Positions 34,457-42,072 are shown, counted from the stretch's first letter. The stretch: 64,000 nt of DNA from Arthrobacter sp. C2 (GCA_024207135.1 CP042428.1:3596001-3660000); one strand, 5' to 3'. Notes: generated by a model from the letters alone, not told the origin. Translations and numbers: made by a program.

Positions 34457-34972
34457 ATGAACGAGCTGCGATCGCATGGAACAGCTGCAGAACGACACGT
34501 GCCCTCGGTCGGACGTCGAGCCACCGCTGTCGGACTGCGCGGGCTCGCCTTCTTCCAACTGGCACTCGCGACAGGCGCCCCGTGGGGTCGCGCCAGTTAT
34601 GGGGGCGCGCATCCCGGAGTACTGCCGGACCACCTCCGAGTCGTCAGCGCCGGTGCCACACTGCTCTATTCCGGACTGTCGTGGGCTGTGGTGAGCACGC
34701 GGACGCCGGTGCAACTGCGCCGACGACTTCTCACTGGGGTCGCCGGCCTCATGGGCGTCGGCGCAGTCGTGAACGGCATCTCTCCCTCCTGGCCAGGGCG
34801 GGCCATCTGGACGCCGATCGCGGCCCTGTTGGCACTGTCCGCTTGGCGCGCGCGTCGACAGGTAGCGCCTCAGCCACCCTCTACTCCCTGCCGGCGCAAC
34901 AACGTGATCGGTCCACACATCCTCGGATCACTCGGGCGACTTCTACAACGAACTACCGGCGCGGGACACTAG
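34457..34972 (+). CDS. Membrane protein, 171 aa, ending in the right TIR
   Basis: Four moderately hydrophobic helices (LRGLAFFQLALATGAPWG; VVSAGATLLYSGLSWAVV; LLTGVAGLMGVGAVVNG; AIWTPIAALLALSAW). Residues about 152-170 come from the terminal inverted repeat and repeat the peptide HILGSLGRLLQRTTGAG found at the end of the GNAT at the other side. The TAG stop is supplied by the flanking CTAG. Function unknown. Confidence 0.6.
   Translation: MNELRSHGTAAERHVPSVGRRATAVGLRGLAFFQLALATGAPWGRASYGGAHPGVLPDHLRVVSAGATLLYSGLSWAVVSTRTPVQLRRRLLTGVAGLMGVGAVVNGISPSWPGRAIWTPIAALLALSAWRARRQVAPQPPSTPCRRNNVIGPHILGSLGRLLQRTTGAGH
34915..34967 (-). repeat. Right terminal inverted repeat, 53 bp
   Basis: Reverse complement of 31039-31091 with 51 of 53 matches. 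The outermost base pair of the element (31038 G and 34968 A) does not match. Confidence 0.9.
34969..34972. repeat. Right CTAG target-site duplication
   Basis: CTAG immediately outside the right inverted repeat, matching 31034-31037. Confidence 0.65.
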
Positions 34973-34973
34973 G

Positions 34974-36206
34974 CTATTTGGCCAGTGCCTCGAACTGGAT
35001 GACCTCCCCGGAGTATTCCCCGCAGGTTCCGTTGGTGGCGGTGGGGAATCCCGTGAATTCGGCAGTGGGCGTGTCCCCGGTGTCCAAGATGAACGTCGAA
35101 TCGTCTCCCTCGCCGAGCCACCCGTCGCGCGGCATGATCCGCAACGGGTACCCGGCCACGGGGCTCTCCTGTCCGGCGAACTCTGCAATCGACGCCGACG
35201 CGGTGGACCGCTCGGGGAACGACAGGATCTTGACTCCCTGGCGCGTGGAGGCCGCGATGCAGGAACGGGCCTGGGCATCGGTGTGGGAATGGAAGGCCTT
35301 GGCCTTGAATCGCTCGGTGGTGCCCGACGGTTTGCCGGTGTAGGCGTAGATCATCTTGAAGGTCGCGAACTGGGCTAGCACCGTGCCGTTGTATTCGACG
35401 TCGGGACGCTGCAGGTAGGTCCCGTCAAGCGTCTTCAGGCTCTTGGCCTCGCCCACGGAGTCGGCAGCGAGCCGCGCAGGATCCGAGACCAAGACGCCGT
35501 AGGGTCCCGGCACCGGGGTGATGAGGCTCGGCTTCGCATCGGTGCTGGCCACGACCACCAGCATCCCTTCCCCTGCCTGATCGCCCAGCGCGGCGGCGTC
35601 GGAGGCATCCAGCGCGATCGGCAGCCAGGGATCGGTGGCCTGGAACAACGCCTCGCCCTCGCCCAAGGCGGCGGAGGGCATCAGCAGCCAGCCGGTGCTG
35701 CGTGCCACGGGCGCGTCCGAGGGCAACGCCGGTCGCAACCATCCGGTGATGCGCACGCCGCCGGCTTCCGAGAAGGCATTCAGCCTCGCGTTGTCGTCCG
35801 GGTTGAAGTAGCTTTCCGACGGAGTGGGTGTGGGAGTGGGTGCCACGGCCGGGGGAGCAGCAGGCTGCGGGGCATCCCCCCACGGACCAAGCACCCCGAC
35901 CCCGGCTACAACCGCACCGGCCGCGGCAACCGCGAGGATGGCCACCGCCCGCCGGTGGTTCCTCGACCGGGGGTGCCGTCCGGTTTCCCGTGCCAGTGCG
36001 GTGCCCCTCGCAGTCCCCGGTGCCGCTGGGGAGGGACGTTGGGAAAACACCGGCGCATAGTCGCCGCCGGGGATGGCGGCGGTCTGGGCGCGGCTGCGGG
36101 CCAGGGCACTGTCATGCTCCGCGCCGCAGGGGTCGGAGCCACGAAGCAGCGCCGCCAGCGACGGATCAAGCTCGTCGTTGGCTGGGGGGACTGGAAGGGT
36201 GTTCAT
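34974..36206 (-). CDS. Membrane-anchored protein partnered with ECF sigma factor
   Basis: A 410-aa protein. The cytoplasmic N-terminal 100 residues (DELDPSLAALLRGSDP..) resemble the position of an anti-sigma region but lack a clear zinc-binding HxxxCxxC. A single membrane helix (AVAILAVAAAGAVVAGVGVLG) follows, then a Pro/Thr linker and a large extracytoplasmic domain with no known fold. The ATG at 36206 overlaps the TGA of the sigma-factor gene, which strongly suggests a regulatory pair. The stop at 34974-34976 would lie one base from the convergent gene if the TIR element were absent. The anti-sigma role is inferred from context only. Confidence 0.7.
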   Translation of the reverse strand: MNTLPVPPANDELDPSLAALLRGSDPCGAEHDSALARSRAQTAAIPGGDYAPVFSQRPSPAAPGTARGTALARETGRHPRSRNHRRAVAILAVAAAGAVVAGVGVLGPWGDAPQPAAPPAVAPTPTPTPSESYFNPDDNARLNAFSEAGGVRITGWLRPALPSDAPVARSTGWLLMPSAALGEGEALFQATDPWLPIALDASDAAALGDQAGEGMLVVVASTDAKPSLITPVPGPYGVLVSDPARLAADSVGEAKSLKTLDGTYLQRPDVEYNGTVLAQFATFKMIYAYTGKPSGTTERFKAKAFHSHTDAQARSCIAASTRQGVKILSFPERSTASASIAEFAGQESPVAGYPLRIMPRDGWLGEGDDSTFILDTGDTPTAEFTGFPTATNGTCGEYSGEVIQFEALAK

Positions 36207-36739
36207 GGCCGTACCGCCTTTCGAGTGGGCCCGTGCTGGGTGGATTCCGATTCGAGGGCCGCCGCAAAGGACTTGCGTGCCCGGTGCAGGCGCACGCGGA
36301 CGGCGCCGGGGCTCGCCCCGAGGATCACGGCGATCTCCTCGGAGGTGAACGAATCCCAGTAGGTGAGCAGCAGCAGCTCGCGCTCGGTTTCCTTCAGGGC
36401 CGCCAGGCCCAGGGCCACCAAAGGGTTCTGCACCGCGGGGCGTTGGTGCGCCAGGGAAAGGGCCGTGCGCAGCTTCGTGGCCTTCGCCGATACCCGGTAG
36501 GCGTTGCGCAGCAGGTTCCGGGCAATGGCCACCACGTAGGGCACCTGCGGGTGTGCGCCGTCGAGCACCTTCTCCCAGACGATCACGAAAACCTCGCCGG
36601 TCAGGTCCTCGGCCAGGTGCGCCGGAAGGATCCGCCGGGCCAGGTACCTGTACACGGTGTCGTGGCAGGCCGCATGCACGGCGGCGAAACGTTCCTCGGC
36701 GCTTGGCGCCGGCCGCGGTAGTGTCGTCATTCCCTCCAT
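36203..36739 (-). CDS. RNA polymerase ECF sigma factor
   Basis: A 178-aa sigma-70 family protein with region 2 (VYRYLARRILPAHLAEDLTGEVFVIVWEK, residues 30-60) and region 4 (ALKETERELLLLTYWDSFTSEEIAVILGASPGAVRVRLHRARKSF, about 110-160). No extra C-terminal domain. It is translationally coupled to the membrane-anchored protein downstream. The start could be ATG 36739 or ATG 36730; the GGAGGG lies inside the first codons and too close to the second, so this is unresolved. Confidence 0.85.
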   Translation of the reverse strand: MEGMTTLPRPAPSAEERFAAVHAACHDTVYRYLARRILPAHLAEDLTGEVFVIVWEKVLDGAHPQVPYVVAIARNLLRNAYRVSAKATKLRTALSLAHQRPAVQNPLVALGLAALKETERELLLLTYWDSFTSEEIAVILGASPGAVRVRLHRARKSFAAALESESTQHGPTRKAVRP

Positions 36740-36863
36740 ACTGCACTTATGTCCGCAGGTGGGCGCAGTGTTACACGCACCCAGGAAATTCCTTGTTTCG
36801 CCCAGCGCTGATCATTCCCGCCGACGCCAATTCCAGTCAATGCACGGTGGCAGGATGGGAAAC

Positions 36864-37709
36864 ATGACCAACCTTGTATCCCCAGAACTTTCATTCCATG
36901 ACGGCAACACCATTCCGCAGCTCGGCTACGGGGTGTGGAAGGTCGAGGACGACGTGGCCGCCGACGTGGTCGTCCAGGCCTTCGCCGCCGGGTACCGCCA
37001 CATCGACACCGCCCGCATCTACGGCAACGAGGAGGGTGTCGGCCGCGCCATTGCCGCCACCGACGTCCCGCGCGAGGACATGTTCATCACCACCAAGGTC
37101 TGGAACGCGGACCAGGGCTACGACTCGACCCTGGCCGCCTTCGACGCCTCCCTGGAGCGCCTGGGCCTGGAATACCTCGACCTGTACCTGATCCACTGGC
37201 TGCAGCCCAAGCAGGGCAAGTACGTGGACACCTGGAAGGCGATGATCGAGCTGCAGAAGTCCGGACGCGTGAAATCCATCGGCGTCTGCAACTTCACCGT
37301 CGAGGCGCTCGCCGAGCTTGAGGAAGCCACCGGGGTGCTGCCGGTGATCAACCAGGTCGAAACCCACCCGTACTTCCCGCAGACCGAACTGCGCGAGTTC
37401 GAGGCCTCCAAGGGGATCCTGCACCAGTCATGGTCGCCGTTGGGCCAGGGCAGCGAGCTGTTGGCCGATCCGGCCCTGGTCGCCATCGCCGAAAAGCACA
37501 ACGCCACCGTTGCGCAGGTCGTCATCGCCTGGCACCTGGCGCTGGGCAATGTGGTGATCCCGAAGTCGGTGACCCCCTCGCGCATCGTGGAAAACCACGC
37601 GTCCCTGGGCGTGAAGCTGGACGAGGCGGACCTCGCCGCGATCAACGCGCTGGACAAGGGCGCCGCCGGCCGCATTGCCGCCGACCCGGCAGTCAGCGAC
37701 TTCGCCTGA
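36864..37709 (+). CDS. Aldo/keto reductase (AKR5-type, 2,5-diketo-gluconate reductase-like)
   Basis: A 281-aa TIM-barrel NADPH-dependent reductase. Catalytic residues are present: Asp and Tyr in HIDTARIYGNEEGVG (near 50-55), Lys in TTKVWN near 79, and His in LYLIHW near 112. The cofactor-binding C-terminus is VIPKSVTPSRIVEN. The ATG at 36864 is preceded by an AGGATGGGA stretch. Its last 21 coding bases (37687-37707) recur, with one mismatch, at 38832-38852. A bidirectional hairpin follows. Substrate unknown. Confidence 0.92.
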   Translation: MTNLVSPELSFHDGNTIPQLGYGVWKVEDDVAADVVVQAFAAGYRHIDTARIYGNEEGVGRAIAATDVPREDMFITTKVWNADQGYDSTLAAFDASLERLGLEYLDLYLIHWLQPKQGKYVDTWKAMIELQKSGRVKSIGVCNFTVEALAELEEATGVLPVINQVETHPYFPQTELREFEASKGILHQSWSPLGQGSELLADPALVAIAEKHNATVAQVVIAWHLALGNVVIPKSVTPSRIVENHASLGVKLDEADLAAINALDKGAAGRIAADPAVSDFA

Positions 37710-37746
37710 TCCATGATTCGGGCCCCTTCGAGGCCCGAGCTCGTCC

Positions 37747-37798
37747 AACGGCCGGTGGCCGTGGAGTTCCCTACGGAATTCCACGTCCACCGGCCGTT
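37747..37798. terminator. Bidirectional terminator
   Basis: AACGGCCGGTGG at 37747-37758 pairs with CCACCGGCCGTT at 37787-37798, with further inner pairing, between the convergent reductase and GNAT genes. Confidence 0.7.
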
Positions 37799-37813
37799 GA
37801 AGATGGCGTCGGC

Positions 37814-38377
37814 TCAGTCCAGGATGGCCCAAGGGGTGGCTGAACGGTCGTCGCCGGCGAGCAGTCCCGCTGCCCAGTCGTCGCGCAATTGGCCGCGCAG
37901 CGCCGCCCCCAGTCGCGCGGTGCCCTCGAACCGGAAGCCCAGCTTCTGGGCGACGCGGGCCGAACCGAGGTTCCCCGCGTACGCGTTCCAGCCGACCCGC
38001 GCCAGGCCGAGCCCCTCGGGCGCGAAGGCGAAGTCCAGCACGGCATTGCAGGCCTCGGTCAGCAAGCCACGGCCGCGGAAGTCCGGTGCCATCCAGTAGC
38101 CCAGGTCGGCGGAGCCGTTGGCGACCCGGTAGAGGCCCACGACCCCGGCCAGGGTGCCCGCCGAACGGATTGTCCAGGTGTGCTCGGTGCCCTCGGCCCA
38201 GGTCGTCTCGGTGTGCGAGGTGACGTACTCCAGGGCGTGCTCGCGCAAGTAGGGCACCGGGATCGGCACCCAGTCCTGGATCTCGGGATCCTGGCAGGCG
38301 GTAAAAACCGCCTCGGCATCATCGGGTGCGGGAGGAACAAGCTCCAGGTTCGCGGTGGCCAGCGAAAGTCTTTCCAT
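37814..38377 (-). CDS. GNAT acetyltransferase (RimJ/RimL-like)
   Basis: A 187-aa N-acetyltransferase. ANLELVPPAPDDAEAVF opens the fold. The motif-A loop GYWMAPDFRGRGLLTEACNAVLDF gives the acetyl-CoA site, and VGWNAYAGNLGSARVAQKLGFRFEG is the typical RimJ/RimL motif B. A TAGTCT box lies 6 bases before the ATG at 38377, a leaderless arrangement. The MepB-like gene follows upstream on the same strand. Protein or small-molecule substrate unknown. Confidence 0.88.
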   Translation of the reverse strand: MERLSLATANLELVPPAPDDAEAVFTACQDPEIQDWVPIPVPYLREHALEYVTSHTETTWAEGTEHTWTIRSAGTLAGVVGLYRVANGSADLGYWMAPDFRGRGLLTEACNAVLDFAFAPEGLGLARVGWNAYAGNLGSARVAQKLGFRFEGTARLGAALRGQLRDDWAAGLLAGDDRSATPWAILD

Positions 38378-38386
38378 GGAAAAAGA

Positions 38387-38746
38387 CTAGCCGTTCACGA
38401 TGGTGACGAAGGCGCGCTGCCAAGCCCACGTGGCGCTCGCGCTCCTGTTCAACCCGGTGTCCCACGGGGTGTAGAGCCGAAACCCGCGCTTCCCGGGTTT
38501 GCCGCCCGTGGCCAGGATGCCGTGGTCGGGCAGATCCTTGGCCGCAAGGATGAAGTTCTCGACCTCGTCGGAGAGCGAGTACGGCCTCGTCACGCCGTTC
38601 TCGTCGCGTTGCCACAGGGCCGTGAAGAGGCCCGCCTTCGTGGGCGTCACCTTGGCCGAGCTGAACACCGCCGGGGTGCCGAGCGCATCGGTCGGTTTCC
38701 TTTCATCAACCTCGACTCCAAGGTCGCGGGCGAAAGCCATCCTCAC
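38387..38746 (-). CDS. MepB-family protein, possibly truncated
   Basis: A 119-aa protein. AKVTPTKAGLFTALWQRDENGVTRPYSLSD, then FILAAKD and GKPGKRGFRLYTPWD..LN.SA..TWAWQ, match the MepB domain named from the Staphylococcus mepRAB locus, function unknown. Family members are usually longer at the N-terminus, and the stretch before residue 30 fits poorly, so the 5' end may be lost. The DNA upstream, near 38832-38852, carries a copy of the 3' end of the aldo/keto reductase gene, consistent with a rearrangement there. Confidence 0.6.
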   Translation of the reverse strand: MRMAFARDLGVEVDERKPTDALGTPAVFSSAKVTPTKAGLFTALWQRDENGVTRPYSLSDEVENFILAAKDLPDHGILATGGKPGKRGFRLYTPWDTGLNRSASATWAWQRAFVTIVNG

Positions 38747-38831
38747 CGGCTGCGGCCGAAAGCGCTATCGCATCCACCCGCGGCTGCCACCGGTACGTCC
38801 CGCACCTGCTATCCGAAGGCTCTGCTTTACA

Positions 38832-38852
38832 CGGCCGTCAGCGACTTCGCCT
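38832..38852 (+). repeat. Duplicate of aldo/keto reductase 3' end
   Basis: CGGCCGTCAGCGACTTCGCC plus T matches 37687-37707 in 20 of 21 bases and would encode the same AVSDFA C-terminus followed by TAG. Upstream sequence is unrelated. Confidence 0.6.
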
Positions 38853-39008
38853 AGACGGGCAATGGCGGCCGGCGTGCGGTGCGGAATTTCACCGGATTCC
38901 CAGGAAATTCAGTGTTGCGCCGGTGGCGTGGCGATGCTAAAAAATTAATACCCGCAGCCAAGCGGGGCAGCGGGATCGTCAGATGTCAAAGCTGTGAAGG
39001 AGAGAACA

Positions 39009-39431
39009 ATGTTGATGCGCTCAGATCCGTTCCGTGAGCTCGACAAGCTCGCCCAGCAGATATGGGGAACCGCAACCCGGCCGGCAGCCATGAGCATGGA
39101 CGCCTGGCGTGAGGGCGACACGTTCCAGGTCGAGTTCGATCTCCCGGGGGTAAGCCCCGATTCGATCGACCTGGATGTTGAAAACAACGTCGTGACCGTG
39201 AAGGCCGAACGCGGCGCACTGGGAGAGAACCTCGAAATCCTTGCCGCTGAGCGTCCGCGGGGAGTGTTCAGCCGCCAGCTGGTGCTGGGGGAGAACCTTG
39301 ACACGGCGAACATCGACGCCAGCTATGACGCGGGCGTGTTGACCTTGCGGATCCCTGTTGCCGAACAGGCGAAGGCACGCAAGATCGCCATCACCAGCAA
39401 GGAATCCGACCGCCCTTCCATCAGCGCGTAA
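39009..39431 (+). CDS. Hsp20/alpha-crystallin small heat-shock protein
   Basis: A 140-aa ATP-independent holdase chaperone. The N-terminal arm ([18 protein letters not shown]) precedes the alpha-crystallin domain (residues about 30-125). That domain carries [47 protein letters not shown] and the signature ending [25 protein letters not shown] 7 bases before the ATG at 39009 fixes the start. It heads a stress operon with the J-domain protein and a 122-aa protein. No HAIR or CIRCE element was seen upstream. Confidence 0.93.
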   Translation: MLMRSDPFRELDKLAQQIWGTATRPAAMSMDAWREGDTFQVEFDLPGVSPDSIDLDVENNVVTVKAERGALGENLEILAAERPRGVFSRQLVLGENLDTANIDASYDAGVLTLRIPVAEQAKARKIAITSKESDRPSISA

Positions 39432-39513
39432 GGAATCCGAAGACGCCTGCCGGGCGGGGACGCCAACGGGCATCCCCGCCCGGTCCGGGCCAGGAAAATT
39501 GAAAGGCATAGCA

Positions 39514-39864
39514 GTGGAGTTCCGCGATCCCTACGCGGTGCTTCGCCTGGATTCCCGGGCCAGTGCCGCAGAGATTTCCCGTGCCTACCGCGCCCAATTG
39601 CGTATGCACCACCCCGATACCAGGGCGGGACCGGACAATGAAGAACATGACCTGCAGGAACGCTTGCAGCTGCAGGCAGTGATGGATGCCTATGCGGTCC
39701 TGGGAAACGCCGCCGCCCGATCGGCGTACGACCGCGAACACCAGGAGTCCACCCACCGGACTTCGGTGCCGGTGCGGCGACGGCACGCAGTGCGCGTCGG
39801 CAAGCCGGATGTGGTGGCCGGGCCGCTTGTTTGGGTCCCGCCCCGGAAAAGGGGGGCGCCTTGA
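39514..39864 (+). CDS. Short J-domain (DnaJ-like) protein
   Basis: A 116-aa protein whose first 75 residues are a J domain: DPYAVLRLDSRASAAEISRAYR, HPD at residues 33-35, and AYAVLGNAAARSAYD. The remaining 40 residues are basic and end VWVPPRKRGAP. There is no Gly/Phe or zinc-finger region, so it is a type III J protein that would direct DnaK. The GTG start at 39514 follows AAAGG. The stop overlaps the TTG start of the next gene (TTGA). It lies 82 bases after the Hsp20 gene. Confidence 0.85.
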   Translation: MEFRDPYAVLRLDSRASAAEISRAYRAQLRMHHPDTRAGPDNEEHDLQERLQLQAVMDAYAVLGNAAARSAYDREHQESTHRTSVPVRRRHAVRVGKPDVVAGPLVWVPPRKRGAP

Positions 39865-40229
39865 ATGCCTGGCATCGCTATGATGCGCCGCTGCTACCCG
39901 AGTTCCTGGAGCGTTTCGAGGCGCGATGGGGCAAGGGCACGGCGCCGTTCCTGGATCCCGAGATCCACGAACTGCCGGTTCCTCGCGCCCAGTGGGTCAA
40001 CGCGGATACCGGGGCCGCGCTGGCGGTGGCCCCGATGTGGACCGTGGATGAGCGGCGCCGCTGTTTCGCCGTGCTCTACCTGCCGCCCGTGAGTGGGATC
40101 TGGATCCTGCGTCCGGGCGTCACCGACTACGTCGAATCCCGCAACGAGGAGGAAATCAAATTGCGCAACGACTCGTTCAAGAAGGCCGTGGAACATGCTC
40201 GGTCGTTTATCCACGGGACCGAGCCATAG
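39861..40229 (+). CDS. Unknown protein coupled to the J-domain gene, 122 aa
   Basis: A soluble protein. It contains WHRYDAPLLPEFLERFEARWGKGTAPFLDPEIHELPVP, RRRCFAVLYLPPVSGIWILRPGVTDY and a charged C-terminal helix (EEEIKLRNDSFKKAVEHARSF). Many aromatic residues and strands suggest a compact alpha/beta domain. I do not recognise it. The start is a TTG at 39861 that overlaps the J-protein stop, with GGGGGG upstream. A dedicated partner or client of the J protein is a reasonable guess from context only. Confidence 0.7.
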   Translation: MNAWHRYDAPLLPEFLERFEARWGKGTAPFLDPEIHELPVPRAQWVNADTGAALAVAPMWTVDERRRCFAVLYLPPVSGIWILRPGVTDYVESRNEEEIKLRNDSFKKAVEHARSFIHGTEP

Positions 40230-40248
40230 GGAATCGTTGTTGAAAGCA

Positions 40249-40282
40249 CGAGGGCCCGTCACCTGGTGGTGACGGGCCCTCG
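40249..40282. terminator. Bidirectional terminator
   Basis: CGAGGGCCCGTCACC at 40249-40263 pairs perfectly with 40268-40282 around TGGT. It serves the stress operon and the tRNA-Thr on the other strand. Confidence 0.85.
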
Positions 40283-40294
40283 AACCAAAAAACG

Positions 40295-40367
40295 AGCCCC
40301 CTGCCAGAATCGAACTGGCGACCTTTTCATTACGAGTGAAACGCTCTACCAACTGAGCTAAGGAGGC
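40295..40367 (-). tRNA. tRNA-Thr (anticodon CGT)
   Basis: 73 nt. GCCTCCT pairs with AGGGGGC. The D arm TAGCTCAGTTGGTAGAGC and T loop GTTCGATTC are standard. The anticodon loop ACTCGTAA gives CGT, which reads ACG. CCA is not encoded. Confidence 0.95.
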
Positions 40368-40449
40368 ACCGTGGTGCGCAAGCACCACAAGTGAACACTT
40401 TATAGGAGTCTATCGGCAGCGGTCAAAACGGCCCGGCGCAGGTCCCGGC

Positions 40450-42000
40450 TCAACAGCGCAATCCGTCGGCCGGAACCGTGCCGTCAAGGAAATAGGATTC
40501 CACGGCGTCGGAGATGCAGCCGTTGGACCGGCCGTAGGCGGTGTGCCCGTGGCCCTCGAAGGTGACCAGCGAGGCGGACTCGAGCTGTTCGGCCAGCGAC
40601 TGGCTCCAGGCGTATGGGGTGGCGGGGTCCCCGGTGGTGCCGATGACCACGATGGGGGCGGCGCCCTTGGCGGTCAGCTCCCCGGGCTTGCCGGTGGCCG
40701 GGTACTTCCAGTCCTGGCAGCCCACCGGGCCATAGGCCAGGTACTTTCCGATGGTGGGGGCGGCCTCCACCAGGGCTTCGGCCTCGGCGCGCATGGCCGG
40801 GATGCCGGCATCCGTGGGGTAGTCGAGGCAGTTGATGGAGGTGAAGGCGGCGGTGCCGTTGCCGGTGTAGCTGCCGTCCGATTCGCGCCCGGCGCTCAGG
40901 TCGGCGAAGTACAAGATGTCATCGACGTTCCCGGCAATTGCGTTGCGCAGCCCCTCGGTGAGCATGGGCCAGGTGGAATTGTCGTAGAGCGGGATGATGA
41001 AGCCGTTGACGAAGTCGATGATCGGGACGCGGCGACCGTCGCTGGAGACCATCGGGTTGGCCTCGACGGAATCGAAGAGCTCCCGCAGCTGGTCCAGGGC
41101 GTCCTCGAGCTCGCCGGTGAACGGGCAGTCCCCGGAATCCAGGCAGTCCTGCATGTAGGCGCGGATCTCGTGCTCGAACCCGACGGCCTGGCCCATGGTG
41201 ATTTCGTTGTTGTCCAGCGTGGGGTCCAGGGCCCCGTCCAGCACCAGGCGCCCGACGTTCTGCGGGAAGAGCTGGGCGTAGTGGGCGCCCAGCGAAGTGC
41301 CGTAGGAGTAGCCGAGGTAGTTCAGCTGCTTGTCGCCGAGCGCCGCGCGCATCACGTCCATGTCGCGGGCCGCGGAGACGGTGTCCACGAAGCCCAGGGC
41401 CTCTCCGGTGCGCTCGGCGCAGAGCGCGGCATACCCGGCGCTGGCCTTGCGCATGGCGGCCAGGCCCTCATCGGTGGTGGCGTCGAATTGCTCCGCGCGG
41501 CTGGCGTCCTGCTCCTCGGGGTTCTCGCATTTCACCGGGGTGGAGGAGCCAACCCCGCGCGGGTCGAAGCCGATGACATCGAAGCCGCGCTGCAGCTTTT
41601 GTCCGAACATCGTGGGGACCGCGTCGCGGACGATCTCGAGCCCGGAGGCGCCGGGCCCGCCGGGGTTCACCAGCAGGGAACCTGCGGCGTTCTTGGCGCC
41701 GGGGCGCTTGTTCAGCGCCAGGGTCATGGTGTCCCCGCCCGGGTTCGCGTAGTCCATCGGAACGCTCAGTTCGGTGCATTGCAGCACCCCGCCGCAGGAC
41801 TTCCAGTCCAGCTCCTGCGCGTAGAACTTCTCCAGTCCGGCGGGGACCGCGTCCGCCGGCGCACCGGCGGAAGGCTGGGCTGCCGGGGCGGTGGCCGGCG
41901 CGGGTGCCGGTGCCTCGACGGTGGCCGTGGAGCAGGCGCCCAGCAGCAGGGCCACCGACCCCAGGACGGCAATCACGGACAGGCGGCGGGGTGCTCTCAT
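40450..42000 (-). CDS. Secreted lipoprotein alpha/beta hydrolase (tripeptidyl aminopeptidase type)
   Basis: A 516-aa exported peptidase. The signal peptide ends in a lipobox (SVALLLGAC), so it is a lipoprotein. A Pro/Ala linker follows. The hydrolase domain carries GSLLVNPGGPGASG (oxyanion region), GFDVIGFDPRGVGSSTPVKC, the nucleophile elbow LGYSYGTSLG with catalytic Ser, and a C-terminal TAP-like domain with IGTTGDPATPYAWSQSLAEQL and FEGHGHTAYG (catalytic Asp and His). Several Cys pairs fit an extracellular location. It is like Streptomyces SlpD/SlpE/Tap enzymes that remove tripeptides from N-termini. No gene nearby is clearly related. Confidence 0.9.
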   Translation of the reverse strand: MRAPRRLSVIAVLGSVALLLGACSTATVEAPAPAPATAPAAQPSAGAPADAVPAGLEKFYAQELDWKSCGGVLQCTELSVPMDYANPGGDTMTLALNKRPGAKNAAGSLLVNPGGPGASGLEIVRDAVPTMFGQKLQRGFDVIGFDPRGVGSSTPVKCENPEEQDASRAEQFDATTDEGLAAMRKASAGYAALCAERTGEALGFVDTVSAARDMDVMRAALGDKQLNYLGYSYGTSLGAHYAQLFPQNVGRLVLDGALDPTLDNNEITMGQAVGFEHEIRAYMQDCLDSGDCPFTGELEDALDQLRELFDSVEANPMVSSDGRRVPIIDFVNGFIIPLYDNSTWPMLTEGLRNAIAGNVDDILYFADLSAGRESDGSYTGNGTAAFTSINCLDYPTDAGIPAMRAEAEALVEAAPTIGKYLAYGPVGCQDWKYPATGKPGELTAKGAAPIVVIGTTGDPATPYAWSQSLAEQLESASLVTFEGHGHTAYGRSNGCISDAVESYFLDGTVPADGLRC

Positions 42001-42072
42001 GCGGGCTTCGGGCTCCTTGGTGGCGGATCTGGGATCTCGGGGCGGGAAAGGCGGGTAATGATGAAAACGACG

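Larger units (their letters stand above)
31038..34968. mobile_element. 3.9-kb TIR-bounded element without visible transposase
   Basis: Ends are 53-bp inverted repeats with 2 mismatches (31039-31091 and 34915-34967), with CTAG directly outside each end (31034-31037, 34969-34972). Removing the element plus one CTAG joins two convergent intact genes. The cargo is a GNAT acetyltransferase, a 76-aa membrane protein, a DUF6326-like membrane protein, a sensor kinase, a response regulator and a membrane protein. I see no transposase or recombinase, so mobility would need help from an enzyme elsewhere. CTAG (YTAR) duplication is known for IS5-family insertions, but these end sequences are not ones I recognise. 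Confidence 0.75.

Noticed and set aside
31038-34968. Reading the TIR element as a composite transposon with flanking IS copies
   Set aside because: The repeats are only 53 bp and contain no transposase; no insertion sequence lies at either end.
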